From NCBI RefSeq assembly GCF_014287635.1, contig NZ_JACOPH010000005.1:1-64000 (forward strand): a DNA stretch of 64,000 nt, read 5' to 3'. The translations under genes and the position numbers were made by a program. Below are positions 16,565 through 26,717 of the stretch, piece by piece; positions within the stretch are counted from its first letter, which is position 1; the number at the start of each line of letters is the position of its first letter. The stretch comes from Roseburia zhanii. Lineage in GTDB: Bacteria; Bacillota; Clostridia; Lachnospirales; Lachnospiraceae. The notes beneath the pieces were generated by a model. It made no database searches and was not told the origin of the DNA. It saw only the letters and a program-made list of their open reading frames with translations.

Positions 16565-18799
16565 TTACAATCCACTCATCGGATTAAAATCAAAGGTAAT
16601 ATTGACCTTTGTAAAATCTCCTCTTTTCTTCAAAAACAGTTCTATCCGGTCTTTTAGATCTACTAACTGTGCATAGTCATCATGCTTTAAATAGATCACT
16701 TTTCGGTAAATGTCATGGATCTTTGAGATCCTGCCGTCTGCCGGTCCTATCATGGTCAGTCCCGGAATCTGTGCCTTTTGGATCAGTGCCGCTATGTAGG
16801 CAGCTGTTTTTTCTGACAATTCTTCCTGTTCTGATGTAAATAAGATTGCTGCCATATTTGCAACCGGGGGGTAAGAAAGCATTTTCCGTATTGCCATCTC
16901 ATGATTATAAAAGGCTTTATAATCCTGCATTTGTGCGGTCTGGATACTGTAATGTTTCGGGGTATATGTCTGTATCACCACTTCTCCTGCTTCATTTCCT
17001 CTGCCTGCTCTGCCTGCCGCCTGTGTCAGAAGCTGGAATGTCCGTTCTGCTGCCCGGTAATCATTGACATACAAAGACATATCTGCAGCAAGTATACCGA
17101 CTAACGTGACATCCGGAAAATCATGTCCTTTCACGATCATCTGCGTACCGATCAAAATATCCGCATCATGACTGGAAAATGCCGATAAGATCTCTTCATA
17201 GCTGTTTTTTCCACGAGTGGTATCATAATCCATCCGTAAAATCCTCGCTCTCGGATAACGTTTCCGAATTACCTGCTCTACTTTCTGTGTACCTGCCTTA
17301 AAAGAGCCTAAATATTTTGACTTGCATTTCGGACAGGCTTTTACGATATCTTCTTCATAGCCACAGTAATGGCAGACCATTTTCCGGTTCTTATGCAGAC
17401 TTAACGAAACATCACAGTGCGGGCATTTGATCACATATCCACAGGAACGGCAGGATACAAATCCTGACATTCCACGCCTGTTGATAAAAAGCATGACCTG
17501 TTCTTTTTTATATAAGCGGTCTTCTATCAGTGCTTCTAATGTTTCACTTAAGATGGAACGGTTTCCTTTGTATAATTCCTTACGCATATCCACAACTTTG
17601 CAGACTGGAAGCTCTCTTTCTGCCACACGCTCTTTCATCTCTAACAGTTGGTATTCACCCTTAAGTGCTTTGTAATAACTGTCAACAGATGGTGTCGCAG
17701 ATCCTAAGACAACTGATGCTCCTGCCATTCTCGCCCGCTCTATCGCTGTTTCCCTTGCATGATATTTGGGAATGGTTTCACTTTTATAACTGCTCTCGTG
17801 TTCTTCATCAATGATGATCAGGCCCAGATTCTGAAATGGTGTAAACAATGCAGATCTAGGACCGATCATGATATCAATCTCTCCATTTTTTGCACGCAGG
17901 AACTGATCGTAACGTTCACCTGGTGCCAGTTTGGAATTGATGATCGACACTCGGTCTGCAAATCTTCCATAAAACCGTATCACTGTCTGATACGTCAATG
18001 CGATCTCAGGGATCAGAACGATTGCCTGCTGTCCTTTTTCGATCACATCTGCGATCAGTTCCATATAAACTTCTGTTTTTCCACTGCCGGTCACACCATG
18101 TAAAAGATATGTCTTATGAATGTCCTCCTGCATATCTTTTCGTATCTCATCGACCACATGCTGCTGTATCTCATTGAGTTTTTTGTGATATCCCCGGTTT
18201 TCAATCTGTCCGACCGGATTTCTGTATGCGGCTTCAGATACTACTTTTATCATGCCTGCATCTTCAAAAAAACGGATCACCTTTGCCGAAATATTCAGCC
18301 TTTGTGTGATAACTTCATAAGAAATCTCAGGACTTTCTAATATGGCTTCTAATAATCTTTTTCTTGCCTTATAAGTCCCTTTCTGCTGATAAATGGCTAA
18401 TTCTTTTTCAACCTGTTCTCTATCCGTAGTAAGTACGATCGTCTTCTTTTCTTTATTCTTGATCTTTCGTTTGATCGGAAGTACAGTCTTTAATGCCTGA
18501 TTCATCGTTCCGCCATAGTTTTTACGCATCCATACAGCCAATGCGATCAACTGTGTTTCCACGATAACAAGGTCTGATGCTACAGAATCGATTTCTTTAA
18601 GTTTTTTTTCATCATATTCTGCCTGATCTGTCACTTCTATGACAAATCCGCTGACCATCCGGTTGTTTTTCCCAAATGGAATGTTCACCTGTACTCCCGG
18701 ATAGATCTGTGCAAACAGTTCTTCCGGTATCCGGTACTGGAATGTACGGTCTAATTTTCCTGTTGATATATCTATAATGATATTGGCATAATATGCCAT
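16565..18799 (-). CDS. priA: Primosomal replication restart helicase PriA
   Basis: This 744-residue ATPase recognises stalled replication forks and reloads the replisome. The N-terminal DNA-binding domain (about 1-110) recognises fork 3' ends. The helicase core has Walker A GVTGSGKTEVY, a DEEH box (IIIDEEHESSYK) and GSATPS. A zinc-binding insert carries eight cysteines (CRSCGYVIKCPHC, then CHYCGY and CPKC). Length is normal. It is 21 bases after murE and heads the def-fmt group. Confidence 0.96.
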   Translation of the reverse strand: MAYYANIIIDISTGKLDRTFQYRIPEELFAQIYPGVQVNIPFGKNNRMVSGFVIEVTDQAEYDEKKLKEIDSVASDLVIVETQLIALAVWMRKNYGGTMNQALKTVLPIKRKIKNKEKKTIVLTTDREQVEKELAIYQQKGTYKARKRLLEAILESPEISYEVITQRLNISAKVIRFFEDAGMIKVVSEAAYRNPVGQIENRGYHKKLNEIQQHVVDEIRKDMQEDIHKTYLLHGVTGSGKTEVYMELIADVIEKGQQAIVLIPEIALTYQTVIRFYGRFADRVSIINSKLAPGERYDQFLRAKNGEIDIMIGPRSALFTPFQNLGLIIIDEEHESSYKSETIPKYHARETAIERARMAGASVVLGSATPSVDSYYKALKGEYQLLEMKERVAERELPVCKVVDMRKELYKGNRSILSETLEALIEDRLYKKEQVMLFINRRGMSGFVSCRSCGYVIKCPHCDVSLSLHKNRKMVCHYCGYEEDIVKACPKCKSKYLGSFKAGTQKVEQVIRKRYPRARILRMDYDTTRGKNSYEEILSAFSSHDADILIGTQMIVKGHDFPDVTLVGILAADMSLYVNDYRAAERTFQLLTQAAGRAGRGNEAGEVVIQTYTPKHYSIQTAQMQDYKAFYNHEMAIRKMLSYPPVANMAAILFTSEQEELSEKTAAYIAALIQKAQIPGLTMIGPADGRISKIHDIYRKVIYLKHDDYAQLVDLKDRIELFLKKRGDFTKVNITFDFNPMSGL

Positions 18800-18820
18800 C
18801 TTATCACCGCCTGCTTATAC

Positions 18821-20290
18821 TCATTGTGTCTGTAATTCCTGCAATACTTCTGCAATCAGATTCCTCTCATCCATCGGATATTTTACACCTTTGATCTCCT
18901 GATAATCTTCATGCCCTTTTCCCGCTAAAACTATAACGTCCCGCGGTCTGCCATGCTCAATCGCATAACGGATCGCTTCTTTTCTGTCAATGATCTCTAC
19001 ATATTTGCCATCGGTCTTGCTGATACCTGTTTTGATATCATCAATGATCGCCTGCGGATCTTCATATCTTGGATTATCAGATGTGATGATCGTAAAATCT
19101 GCCATCTGACCGGATACTTCTCCCATCTCAAACCGTCTTGATCTTGCACGATTGCCGCCACAGCCAAATAAGCATACTAATCTTCCCGGTTCATATTCCC
19201 GTAACGTAGAAAGCAGGCTCTTTAAACTCATGGCATTATGTGCATAATCGATCATCAGCGTAAACTCATCGGATACTTTAATCATCTCGATCCTGCCCTT
19301 TGTCTTTGCACATTTTAATGCCTTTTTCATTACATCAACTTCCACTTTAAAATGACGGCAGACTGCGATCGCTGTCAGTGAATTATAAACGCTGAACTTG
19401 CCCGGAACATCAATCTCTACATCAAAATCTAAAAGTCCCGATACATGATAAGCAACTCCTAAATAGCCCGGTTTATGGATAAGCTGCATATTTTCTGCAC
19501 GCAGATCGGCTTCTTTGGAAAAACCGAAAGTTTCTACCGTACAGGTATGGTCTTTTAAAATATCCTGATAATGTTTATCGTCTGCATTTAAAATACCGAT
19601 CTTACACTGTCTGAACAATAAGGATTTACATGCAAGATATTCTTCAAAAGATGCATGTTCATTTGGCCCGATATGATCTGGTTCAATATTCGTAAAGATG
19701 CTCATTTCAAAGGTGAATCCTGCTGTTCTGTGCATCATCAGTCCCTGTGATGATACTTCCATGACACAGCAGTCACAGCCGATATCTGCCATTTCCCTGA
19801 AATATTTCTGGATCAGATAAGATTCCGGTGTTGTATTTGCAGAAGGAATGACTTTATCACCGATGATCGCTTCAATCGTACCGATCAGTCCTACTTTATA
19901 TCCGGCTCCTTCTAAGATTGACTTAACCATATAAGTAGTCGTCGTCTTGCCCTTCGTTCCCGTAATTCCGATCACTTTTAACTGTTCTGCCGGATAGTCA
20001 AACCACGCTGCGGATAACAACGCCAATGCATAACGTGTATCTGCCACTTTTATCACCGTCACTGTTTCAGGAACATTGACATCCTCTGATACCACAAGCA
20101 CCGTTGCACCTTTTTGTACCACATCTGCCGCAAAACTATGTCCGTCAACCGTTGTTCCCTTTACGCATACAAACAGGGAATCTGTCGCTGCTTTTCTCGA
20201 ATCATAGACTAAATCTGTGATCTCTTTGTCCAGACTTCCCTGCACACATTCATATTCTAAACGTTCTAAAAGCTGTTTCAAATTCTTCAT
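18821..20290 (-). CDS. murE: UDP-MurNAc-tripeptide synthetase MurE (meso-diaminopimelate type)
   Basis: This 489-residue ligase adds the third amino acid to the peptidoglycan stem peptide. The ATP loop is GITGTKGKTTTTYM near residue 110, the carbamylated lysine region is EEYLACKSLLF and the C-terminal specificity motif is SDNPRYED. DNPR is the meso-diaminopimelate signature, and the window also carries dapA and dapB, which make this substrate. A promoter with TATAAT at 20348-20353 lies upstream. The gene is separated from the surface protein gene upstream by a strong terminator. Confidence 0.95.
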   Translation of the reverse strand: MKNLKQLLERLEYECVQGSLDKEITDLVYDSRKAATDSLFVCVKGTTVDGHSFAADVVQKGATVLVVSEDVNVPETVTVIKVADTRYALALLSAAWFDYPAEQLKVIGITGTKGKTTTTYMVKSILEGAGYKVGLIGTIEAIIGDKVIPSANTTPESYLIQKYFREMADIGCDCCVMEVSSQGLMMHRTAGFTFEMSIFTNIEPDHIGPNEHASFEEYLACKSLLFRQCKIGILNADDKHYQDILKDHTCTVETFGFSKEADLRAENMQLIHKPGYLGVAYHVSGLLDFDVEIDVPGKFSVYNSLTAIAVCRHFKVEVDVMKKALKCAKTKGRIEMIKVSDEFTLMIDYAHNAMSLKSLLSTLREYEPGRLVCLFGCGGNRARSRRFEMGEVSGQMADFTIITSDNPRYEDPQAIIDDIKTGISKTDGKYVEIIDRKEAIRYAIEHGRPRDVIVLAGKGHEDYQEIKGVKYPMDERNLIAEVLQELQTQ

Positions 20291-20347
20291 TCTATCATAC
20301 GCCTCTTTTCTTCTGCCGTATTATAGGTATCTAGCATCATTCATTTT

Positions 20348-20376
20348 ATTATATGATAGAATTTCAGATTTTACAA
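20348..20376 (-). promoter_or_regulatory. Promoter of murE operon
   Basis: On the minus strand TTGTAA (20371-20376) and TATAAT (20348-20353) are separated by exactly 17 bases. This fits a vegetative sigma factor and lies about 58 bases before the murE start, just after the terminator of the preceding gene. Confidence 0.7.
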
Positions 20377-20386
20377 TACGAAAAAA

Positions 20387-20556
20387 GGATTCCAGTCCAT
20401 GTCGGTCTGGAATCCGTTACAGTTCACACAGCAGACAGACATTTACTGTCTGGCTGCGTAAGAAAGTGATTCAGGTGGTGATTTTTGCTTCGCAAAGCGA
20501 ACTTTCATACAAAAATCACGAGTTACTGCTCACGGAGTGAACAGTAACTGGAATCC
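20387..20556. repeat. Nested inverted-repeat element with terminator
   Basis: Four hairpins lie side by side in 170 bases: 20387-20415 (GGATTCCAG/CTGGAATCC), 20429-20456 (CAGCAGACAG, one bulge), 20478-20519 (GTGATTTTTG/CAAAAATCAC with an inner TTCGC/GCGAA) and 20522-20548 (GTTACTG/CAGTAAC with an inner CTCAC/GTGA). The first arm GGATTCCAGT can also pair with ACTGGAATCC at 20547-20556, closing the whole element. On the minus strand hairpin one is followed by six T, forming the terminator of the giant secreted protein gene. The arrangement resembles a mobile palindromic repeat, not just a terminator. Confidence 0.75.
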
Positions 20557-20581
20557 TTTCTTGTTCATTTAAGAAGAACTA

Positions 20582-23500
20582 TTATTTTTTAATTTTGATT
20601 TTAATAGCTGCTTTCTTGTTGGTACCATCTGTAGATTTTGCTGTGATCGTTACTGTCTTGCCTGCTCCAGCTTTTGTTGCTTTTACAACACCCTTCTTGT
20701 TTACAGTTGCATATTTCTCATTAGATGATGACCATGCTAAAGTTTTATTTACTTTCTTACCGGTTGTAGTAACTTTAGCCTTTACAGTTAACTTCTTACC
20801 TGCTTTTACAGTTTTTCGTTTTGCAGTAAGTTTGATCTTCTTAACTGCATTTTTCATAATGGTAACTTTTACATTTGTTGTTACACCGCTGCCATCTGCT
20901 GCTGTCACTTTAATTGTAACACTCTTGCCTGCTCCGGCTTTCTTTGTGGTAACAACGCCTTTTTCATTTACAGTTGCATATTTTGTATTGGATGATTCAT
21001 ATGTAACTGCTTTGTTTGCTGCATTTTCCGGTGCAGTTTCCGGTGTGATCGTTACTTTCTTGCCTGCTGCGATCTTGTAACTCTTAGCTGCAACTTTAAT
21101 GCTGCTTACTTTTACTGATTCTGGTGCAGGTGTCTGGTTCTGGTTGTTGTCACCAGTTGTTGTTCCACCATTTGTGTTGTTATTGTTGTTAGCGTTATTA
21201 TTGTTGTTATTGTTGTTATTATTGTCAACTGGTTTCTCTGCTTTCTTTAAGCCTGCGGCTGCTGTCTGTAATGCTTCTGTTGCTTTTGTGATATCATCTG
21301 CAGATGCATCTGCTGCAATATTCTTAGCTGCCTGTAATGCTTCTGTTAATACTTTCCAGCTGTCTGCTGTGTAATCAGCTTCATTTAAGCCTGCGATCTG
21401 TACTTCTGCTTTTGCAATTTCAGCATCTAATACTTCTTTTGCTGCTGCAGCTATAGTTACTAATTTTTCTGTTGCTCCTGTTAAATTCTTAATTGCTCCT
21501 GCAACATCTGCTTCTGACGCTTGTGCATCTGCATCTGTTGTTTCTGCTGCTGCTAATGCTTCTTTAAATGCTTTGAAAGATTCTGCTGTGTAATCAGCCT
21601 CATTTAATTTTTTTGCTACTGCGATAGCTGCTTTTAAGTCTGTCTTGTCACCAAGTCTTACAAGTGCACTTACTGCATCTTTTAAAGCTTTTTCTGCATC
21701 TGCTACATCTTTTTCTGTTGCATCTGCATTCTGGTTTACTGCAGCAGCTGCTGCTAATGCTGTTTTTACATCTGCAAAACTTGCTGTTGTATAAGCTGTT
21801 TCATCTAATGCATTTGCTTCATTGATCGCTGCCTGAAGCGCTTTCTTATCACCAAGTTTTTCAAGTCCGTCGATTGCTGCCTGTAAATCTTTTGCAGCTG
21901 CCGTGATTGCACTTTCTGCTGAATCTAAATCAGCTGCTACTGTTTTTGCTACTGCCAGTTTTTCTGTTAAAACTTTCCATGATGTTGATGTATATGCACT
22001 CTGTGTATAATCTGTTTCAGCTTTTGTGATCAGTGCCTTTAATGCAGACATATCTGCACGTTTTACTAATGCTTCATATGCTGTTGTTAATTTTTCAAGA
22101 GCTGCTGCTACTTTCTCATCACTCTTTGGTTGTGCAGACTGTGCATTTGCTTCTTCTAAGGCTGTCTTAAATGCTGCCCATGTAGCAGTTGTATATTCTG
22201 CTTCTTTTAATCCTGCTGCTTCGATTTCAGCAATCTTGTTGTTTAATGCTGTTGTATCAATATCATTGCGGACATATACCTTACAAACGATCTTAACTTC
22301 TGCTGTTTCGCTGCCCTTTGTAATGGTTGCTGTTAATGTTGCTGTTTTAGCAGCATCGTCTGCGCTTTCAGGTAATGTAACTGCACCTGTTTCTGCATTA
22401 ATAACAGCTGCATCAGATGACTCCCATGTAACTGTTGCTGCTTCGCTATAGTCCTTACAAGCTTCTGTTGGAAGTGTGATCCTATCTGTTGTTACGTTTA
22501 AGGAAACTGTTCCATCATCTGCAACAGTTGCTCCTAATGCATTGATAATGTCAGATTTTGCATCTTTCATCGGAACGGAATCCATGTAGTTGTAAACTGC
22601 TTTTACCTGATCTGCTGCAAGTGTTGCATCATATACACGGAAATCCCTGACGCATCCGTTGTAATCCCAGTCACCATTTACTGCATATACACAAGTTCCG
22701 ATTGTTGCAAGTGTGATCTCTCCTATTTCAGAAACAGACTGTGAAATTGTCTTTGTTCCTACTAATTCGCCATCCTTATATACAGTTAATGTATGTCCAT
22801 TTAAAACGGCTGTGATATGTACCCATGTTTTAGTAGCAAGTGCTAATTCTGATGATTCGCCTGAAAAACCATCTGGATTTTTCCAGCCTGTCGGATTCAT
22901 ACTAACACGGAAATATCCTGCCGGATCATTTGTATTTACATAGAACTGTTTCATATTATTAACATTTACTTTATTAGGATCTGCCCAGCCCTTTCCATCT
23001 GTTCCATTTGAGAAACCGAATACATTAGACTGTTTTCCATCTCTGTCATCATATGCCCAGAAAGAAATTGTCATCTGGTCTTTCTGATTGAATAATTCTG
23101 TCGGGATATCAATATAAGATGTAAATTTCGCTGTACCATTAAATTCTGCACCATTTTCTCTGCTGAATGTAACTCCGGTTGCTGTTCCGTCATTTCCATG
23201 ATCTGTTGCATCTGTTGCATCTGCTGTTAATGGATACCATGCTGCTAATGCACTGTCTAATTCATCAAGAGATTTCAGTGTCAGTTCTTTTGCCATTTCT
23301 ACGTTTAATGCATCGGTCGCACCCTTTACATCTACAGATGTTGTTGTACTTCCCTCAACCTTTTCTGTATCTGCAACTTTCTGTGCTTCTGCGATCGCAT
23401 CAGACCATACTTTTAAAGATGCATCTGTATAAATGTTTTCTTTGCGGGCACTTCTTAATTTCTCATTCGCTTCTTCGATTGCTGTCTTTAAACCTGTAAA

Positions 23501-26002
23501 GTTTACACCGTCTGCTTTCTTAACAGTTACGTCAAAAGTCTTAGTATCTGTATAAGAGCCTGCGGAAATCGTTGCTGTCAATGTTACGTTTGCATCTTCT
23601 TCATCAACAGATGGACGAACAACGACACCTTTGTTTGTGATTGCTGCTGTATTCGATGATTCCCATGTTATCTTTGTTCCTAATCCTGCTCCTGCTTCTT
23701 CCCCCGTTGCCGGAAGTACAAGATCACTCGTAACAGCTGTCGGATCATAGGATAATGTTGTATCTTTATAAGTAACGGTTAATGCATCTTTTGTCTTTGC
23801 AAGCTGTGATTCATATAAGGTAGGATCACAGATTCCTTTTACTTCATCAGCTGTTAAAGCTGTATTGTATACTGCAAATTCATCGTATGCTCCAGCGAAA
23901 TCAATATCAGACCATGTTGTTTTTCCTAAGTAATTTAAACGGCCACTCAGATCTGATGCATGAACATCTACATCATTACTATAGGCATACTGCACACCAT
24001 TCACATACATCCATGCTTCATTCGTTGATCCCTTTGTTACAAGAGTAATGTGTGCCCACTCGCCGGTTCCGGTTGCTGTACTTGGATCTGCATTTACTTT
24101 TCTGTCTGTAGCAGTTTTATTATTATATTCTGCCCACAGCCCATTATTCTGTCCACCATTTACATCAAAGATTGCAATATGATTTTTTCTGCTTGCTGTA
24201 TTCCATGATTCATATGTTACATCTGCATGTAATAACATTGCAAACGAATTCTTTCCGGCAAGGTTTGCATCACGTCTTACAAACATAGACACTGTAAAGT
24301 CATCCTGTACTTTTCCATCTGTATCTTCTAAAAGATTTTCAGGGAGTTTGATAGATCCTGCATTCTGCTTCTGTCCCGGAATCTGTACTGCATTTCCACT
24401 CAAGCCCGGAATCGTTGTTACTGTATCTACTGCTTCTGCTGCACTCTTATGATTTGATGCATCAGCATATCCGCTTGTACCATCTGCTTCATCAAAGGAA
24501 TAAGACGCTAACAGGTAATCACTTACTTTCTTAACGGTTACAGTAGCCTTTACAGTTACATCTGTACCTGTAAATTTACCTGTTGCTTCAAATGTTCCTG
24601 CTTTTGCATATTGATCAGCTGTAATCTCATCCCATGTAACAGCAGTTTTTACATTATCACCTACTGTATATTTAGCAAGTACTTCTGCCGGCAATACAGG
24701 TGCGATTCCCTCACGGGTTTCTACTGCAACAGTTTCTGCCTGTTCTGAAACTGCTGATTCTAGATAAACTAATGTAATATCATTTGCATCCGGTGCTCCT
24801 AAAGCATCAATTGTCAGAACACTATTGGCAGAGTCTAACACATAGGTTTTTCCATCAGATGTAGTATATACCGCATCTTTCGATGCATCATATGTATAGG
24901 AAGTATTAGCTTTCAAAGAATCAATCGTTTTAGTATCAAGCACTGTATCTGTTCCTGAAACGATCCATTTTACCGTTGCGCTGGTTGCCAGTGTAACTTT
25001 CTCTGCTACGATTGTTTCTCCATTCACAGCTGCTGTCAATGTAACTGTACTTCCATCTTTTACTTTTACTGTACCATCTGTGTCGATCTTGTCCGGAGCT
25101 GAACTCGTCCATGTAATATCCACACCGCCGATACCTGTCAGAAGCTTCAGATTATCAGTTACGCAATCCTTATCGACATCCTTCAGCCCTGCTTCAATCT
25201 GAGATATCAAATAAGCTTTCTGTTCTTCATCTGATGCATTTGCCAGATATACAGAAGCTACCTGATCTGAAGTCAGTGCTCCATCATAAACCGTAAAGTC
25301 ATCAATTAAACCTGAATAATATTCTCCATTACCCCAGTTAGCTTTACCGATCTGAAACGCACTGCTGCTTCCCAGAATATCTGCAAGCAATGGCTCATCT
25401 TCCAGTGTCTGTATCTTTGCTCCATCAATATATAATGTAGTAGCATTGTTTTCCATCACAACGGTGACTAATTTCCAGCCTTTCAGAGCATTTGTATAGG
25501 TAATTGTCGGTTTTCTTGCTCCGCTATTATTCCATCTCTGTTCTTCTATTCCCGTTGATTTATCAATAATTCCAAGATAACATTCTTTTTTATATGTATT
25601 CGATGTATCTTTAGAAATATGATATACCCATCCAGCATTATCTGCTCCTACTTTACTGTAATAAGAAATTGTGATTTCGTCCTTACCTGTAATCGGATTA
25701 TTGCCATCTGCATCTTTGACGGTCAAGTAGGATGAATTGCTTAAATCCAATGCACCGTCACCTACTTTTTTGTCTGCAGAAGATATTGTTGCATTCGTTC
25801 CTCCCGCTAATGCTGCTGTTGCTACATCACCAGCTGATGAGATAGCTGTATCAAAACTCAGATATACCAGTTTATCCGGCAGAACATTTGATGTTGTACT
25901 TTCATCTGCAATAACAGACTGTACCGGTATAAGTGTTACTACCATCGCCGCACTCATAACCAGTGAAGCAGCTTTTTTCAAAAACCATTTTCCTTTTCCC
26001 AT
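20582..26002 (-). CDS. Giant secreted multidomain protein: three LamG domains, Ig-like domains, five FIVAR repeats
   Basis: From the ATG at 26002 (AAGGAG ahead) this protein has 1,806 residues. A signal peptide covers about 1-32. Three LamG/concanavalin-like domains lie near 40-245, 496-720 and 916-1144 (for example IDDFTVYDGAL, YDEFAVYNTAL, VRDFRVYDATL). Between them are degenerate bacterial Ig-like domains with the motif TWESSNTAAI or close variants, and one Ig-like domain with VTWDEITADQYAKAGTF. Five FIVAR-type helical repeats follow at about 1252-1588 (YTxxSWKxL), then an asparagine-rich linker (1589-1612) and two Ig group-2 domains. No catalytic residues, LPxTG motif or SLH domain is visible. 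It probably binds glycans on the surface or in the medium. An upstream in-frame start at 26041 lacks a ribosome site. Confidence 0.85.
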   Translation of the reverse strand: MGKGKWFLKKAASLVMSAAMVVTLIPVQSVIADESTTSNVLPDKLVYLSFDTAISSAGDVATAALAGGTNATISSADKKVGDGALDLSNSSYLTVKDADGNNPITGKDEITISYYSKVGADNAGWVYHISKDTSNTYKKECYLGIIDKSTGIEEQRWNNSGARKPTITYTNALKGWKLVTVVMENNATTLYIDGAKIQTLEDEPLLADILGSSSAFQIGKANWGNGEYYSGLIDDFTVYDGALTSDQVASVYLANASDEEQKAYLISQIEAGLKDVDKDCVTDNLKLLTGIGGVDITWTSSAPDKIDTDGTVKVKDGSTVTLTAAVNGETIVAEKVTLATSATVKWIVSGTDTVLDTKTIDSLKANTSYTYDASKDAVYTTSDGKTYVLDSANSVLTIDALGAPDANDITLVYLESAVSEQAETVAVETREGIAPVLPAEVLAKYTVGDNVKTAVTWDEITADQYAKAGTFEATGKFTGTDVTVKATVTVKKVSDYLLASYSFDEADGTSGYADASNHKSAAEAVDTVTTIPGLSGNAVQIPGQKQNAGSIKLPENLLEDTDGKVQDDFTVSMFVRRDANLAGKNSFAMLLHADVTYESWNTASRKNHIAIFDVNGGQNNGLWAEYNNKTATDRKVNADPSTATGTGEWAHITLVTKGSTNEAWMYVNGVQYAYSNDVDVHASDLSGRLNYLGKTTWSDIDFAGAYDEFAVYNTALTADEVKGICDPTLYESQLAKTKDALTVTYKDTTLSYDPTAVTSDLVLPATGEEAGAGLGTKITWESSNTAAITNKGVVVRPSVDEEDANVTLTATISAGSYTDTKTFDVTVKKADGVNFTGLKTAIEEANEKLRSARKENIYTDASLKVWSDAIAEAQKVADTEKVEGSTTTSVDVKGATDALNVEMAKELTLKSLDELDSALAAWYPLTADATDATDHGNDGTATGVTFSRENGAEFNGTAKFTSYIDIPTELFNQKDQMTISFWAYDDRDGKQSNVFGFSNGTDGKGWADPNKVNVNNMKQFYVNTNDPAGYFRVSMNPTGWKNPDGFSGESSELALATKTWVHITAVLNGHTLTVYKDGELVGTKTISQSVSEIGEITLATIGTCVYAVNGDWDYNGCVRDFRVYDATLAADQVKAVYNYMDSVPMKDAKSDIINALGATVADDGTVSLNVTTDRITLPTEACKDYSEAATVTWESSDAAVINAETGAVTLPESADDAAKTATLTATITKGSETAEVKIVCKVYVRNDIDTTALNNKIAEIEAAGLKEAEYTTATWAAFKTALEEANAQSAQPKSDEKVAAALEKLTTAYEALVKRADMSALKALITKAETDYTQSAYTSTSWKVLTEKLAVAKTVAADLDSAESAITAAAKDLQAAIDGLEKLGDKKALQAAINEANALDETAYTTASFADVKTALAAAAAVNQNADATEKDVADAEKALKDAVSALVRLGDKTDLKAAIAVAKKLNEADYTAESFKAFKEALAAAETTDADAQASEADVAGAIKNLTGATEKLVTIAAAAKEVLDAEIAKAEVQIAGLNEADYTADSWKVLTEALQAAKNIAADASADDITKATEALQTAAAGLKKAEKPVDNNNNNNNNNNANNNNNTNGGTTTGDNNQNQTPAPESVKVSSIKVAAKSYKIAAGKKVTITPETAPENAANKAVTYESSNTKYATVNEKGVVTTKKAGAGKSVTIKVTAADGSGVTTNVKVTIMKNAVKKIKLTAKRKTVKAGKKLTVKAKVTTTGKKVNKTLAWSSSNEKYATVNKKGVVKATKAGAGKTVTITAKSTDGTNKKAAIKIKIKK
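21165..21235. repeat. Asparagine-codon trinucleotide repeat in the secreted protein gene
   Basis: A run of AAC/AAT codons (minus strand) encodes a tract of ten asparagines, an alanine, five more asparagines and then TNGG. It is a flexible linker between the FIVAR repeats and the C-terminal Ig domains. Slippage by whole codons would change linker length only. Confidence 0.8.
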
Positions 26003-26276
26003 TATTTTTCTCCTTTTTACCTGATTGTATCTTTCTGGCAATCTGCCTTTTCCTCCATTTTCTCTGGCAGCTTACCTGATAAAGCCGTATTTTCCAGCTT
26101 ATATCCTGCTATCCCCCTCTCCGCACTGTCTATGTGCATAATCAATTTAATTTATTTTACCATTTTTTATCTATTTTATCTATACTTTTTTAGTCTTTTT
26201 TATAATTTTTCATAATTAAGGTAAGATTTCTCTTGTTATTATATGAAATTTGCTCATTTTTTACAATAACAAAAAA

Positions 26277-26315
26277 ATCTGCCGATGTATTCCATTTTTC
26301 TATACACCGGCAGAT
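26277..26315. terminator. Bidirectional terminator hairpin
   Basis: ATCTGCCG (26277-26284) pairs with CGGCAGAT (26308-26315). There are A-runs before and T-runs after, so it can stop transcription from both sides, separating ssrA from the secreted protein gene. Confidence 0.65.
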
Positions 26316-26373
26316 ATTATATTTTTAGTAAATTTTTACTTGCTGTCTGATTTTTTAATTTTAAGTAAAAAAA

Positions 26374-26396
26374 AAGCAGCCTTTCGATCGCTGCTT
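26374..26396. terminator. Second bidirectional terminator hairpin
   Basis: AAGCAGC and GCTGCTT flank a nine-base loop, with nine A before and TCTTTT after. It lies downstream of ssrA on the minus strand and duplicates the terminator at 26277-26315. Confidence 0.6.
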
Positions 26397-26717
26397 CTTT
26401 TAGGAGAAGGTATTTTTACTATGGGGTATAGCAAAAACTATATATAATGTATTGGGGGTTTTTACGAGAATTATAGTACCATAGTTATCTCAATAAGTGT
26501 TCACAAATGTTCTAAAATTGTCACTCGTTTTTTGTGCATACTGCACATAAATTTATCATTTCATCCTGGCCACCGCCTCCATGAGTAACATTCTGAACTA
26601 TTTTAGAATGCATTGCTGCCCACGGAACGCAGAGTGAAAATTATTGGAATAAACAAAAAGCACCTCAGACCATTGATTCCATATACCAGTCAACGATCCT
26701 TGGCACTCTTAACAGAA

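Larger units (their letters stand above)
26003..26717. other. Intergenic region between secreted protein gene and ssrA
   Basis: Apart from the two hairpins listed separately no gene is supported. It also holds short palindromes, GTGCATACTGCAC near 26535 and CATTCT/AGAATG around 26590-26612. An AT-rich A/T-run segment (26130-26270) upstream of the secreted protein gene probably contains its promoter, but no clean -35/-10 pair stands out. Confidence 0.5.

Noticed and set aside
20387..20556. CRISPR array
   Set aside because: The repeats are inverted, not direct with unique spacers, and no cas genes are in the window.
20595..22451. Long plus-strand frames rich in Val, Ala and Phe opposite the secreted protein gene
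   Set aside because: They mirror the repetitive Ala/Lys/Thr codons of the real minus-strand gene; no ribosome site or family match.
20582..26002. Cell-wall anchoring by sortase
   Set aside because: The C-terminus ends in Ig-like sequence with no LPxTG, hydrophobic helix or basic tail.
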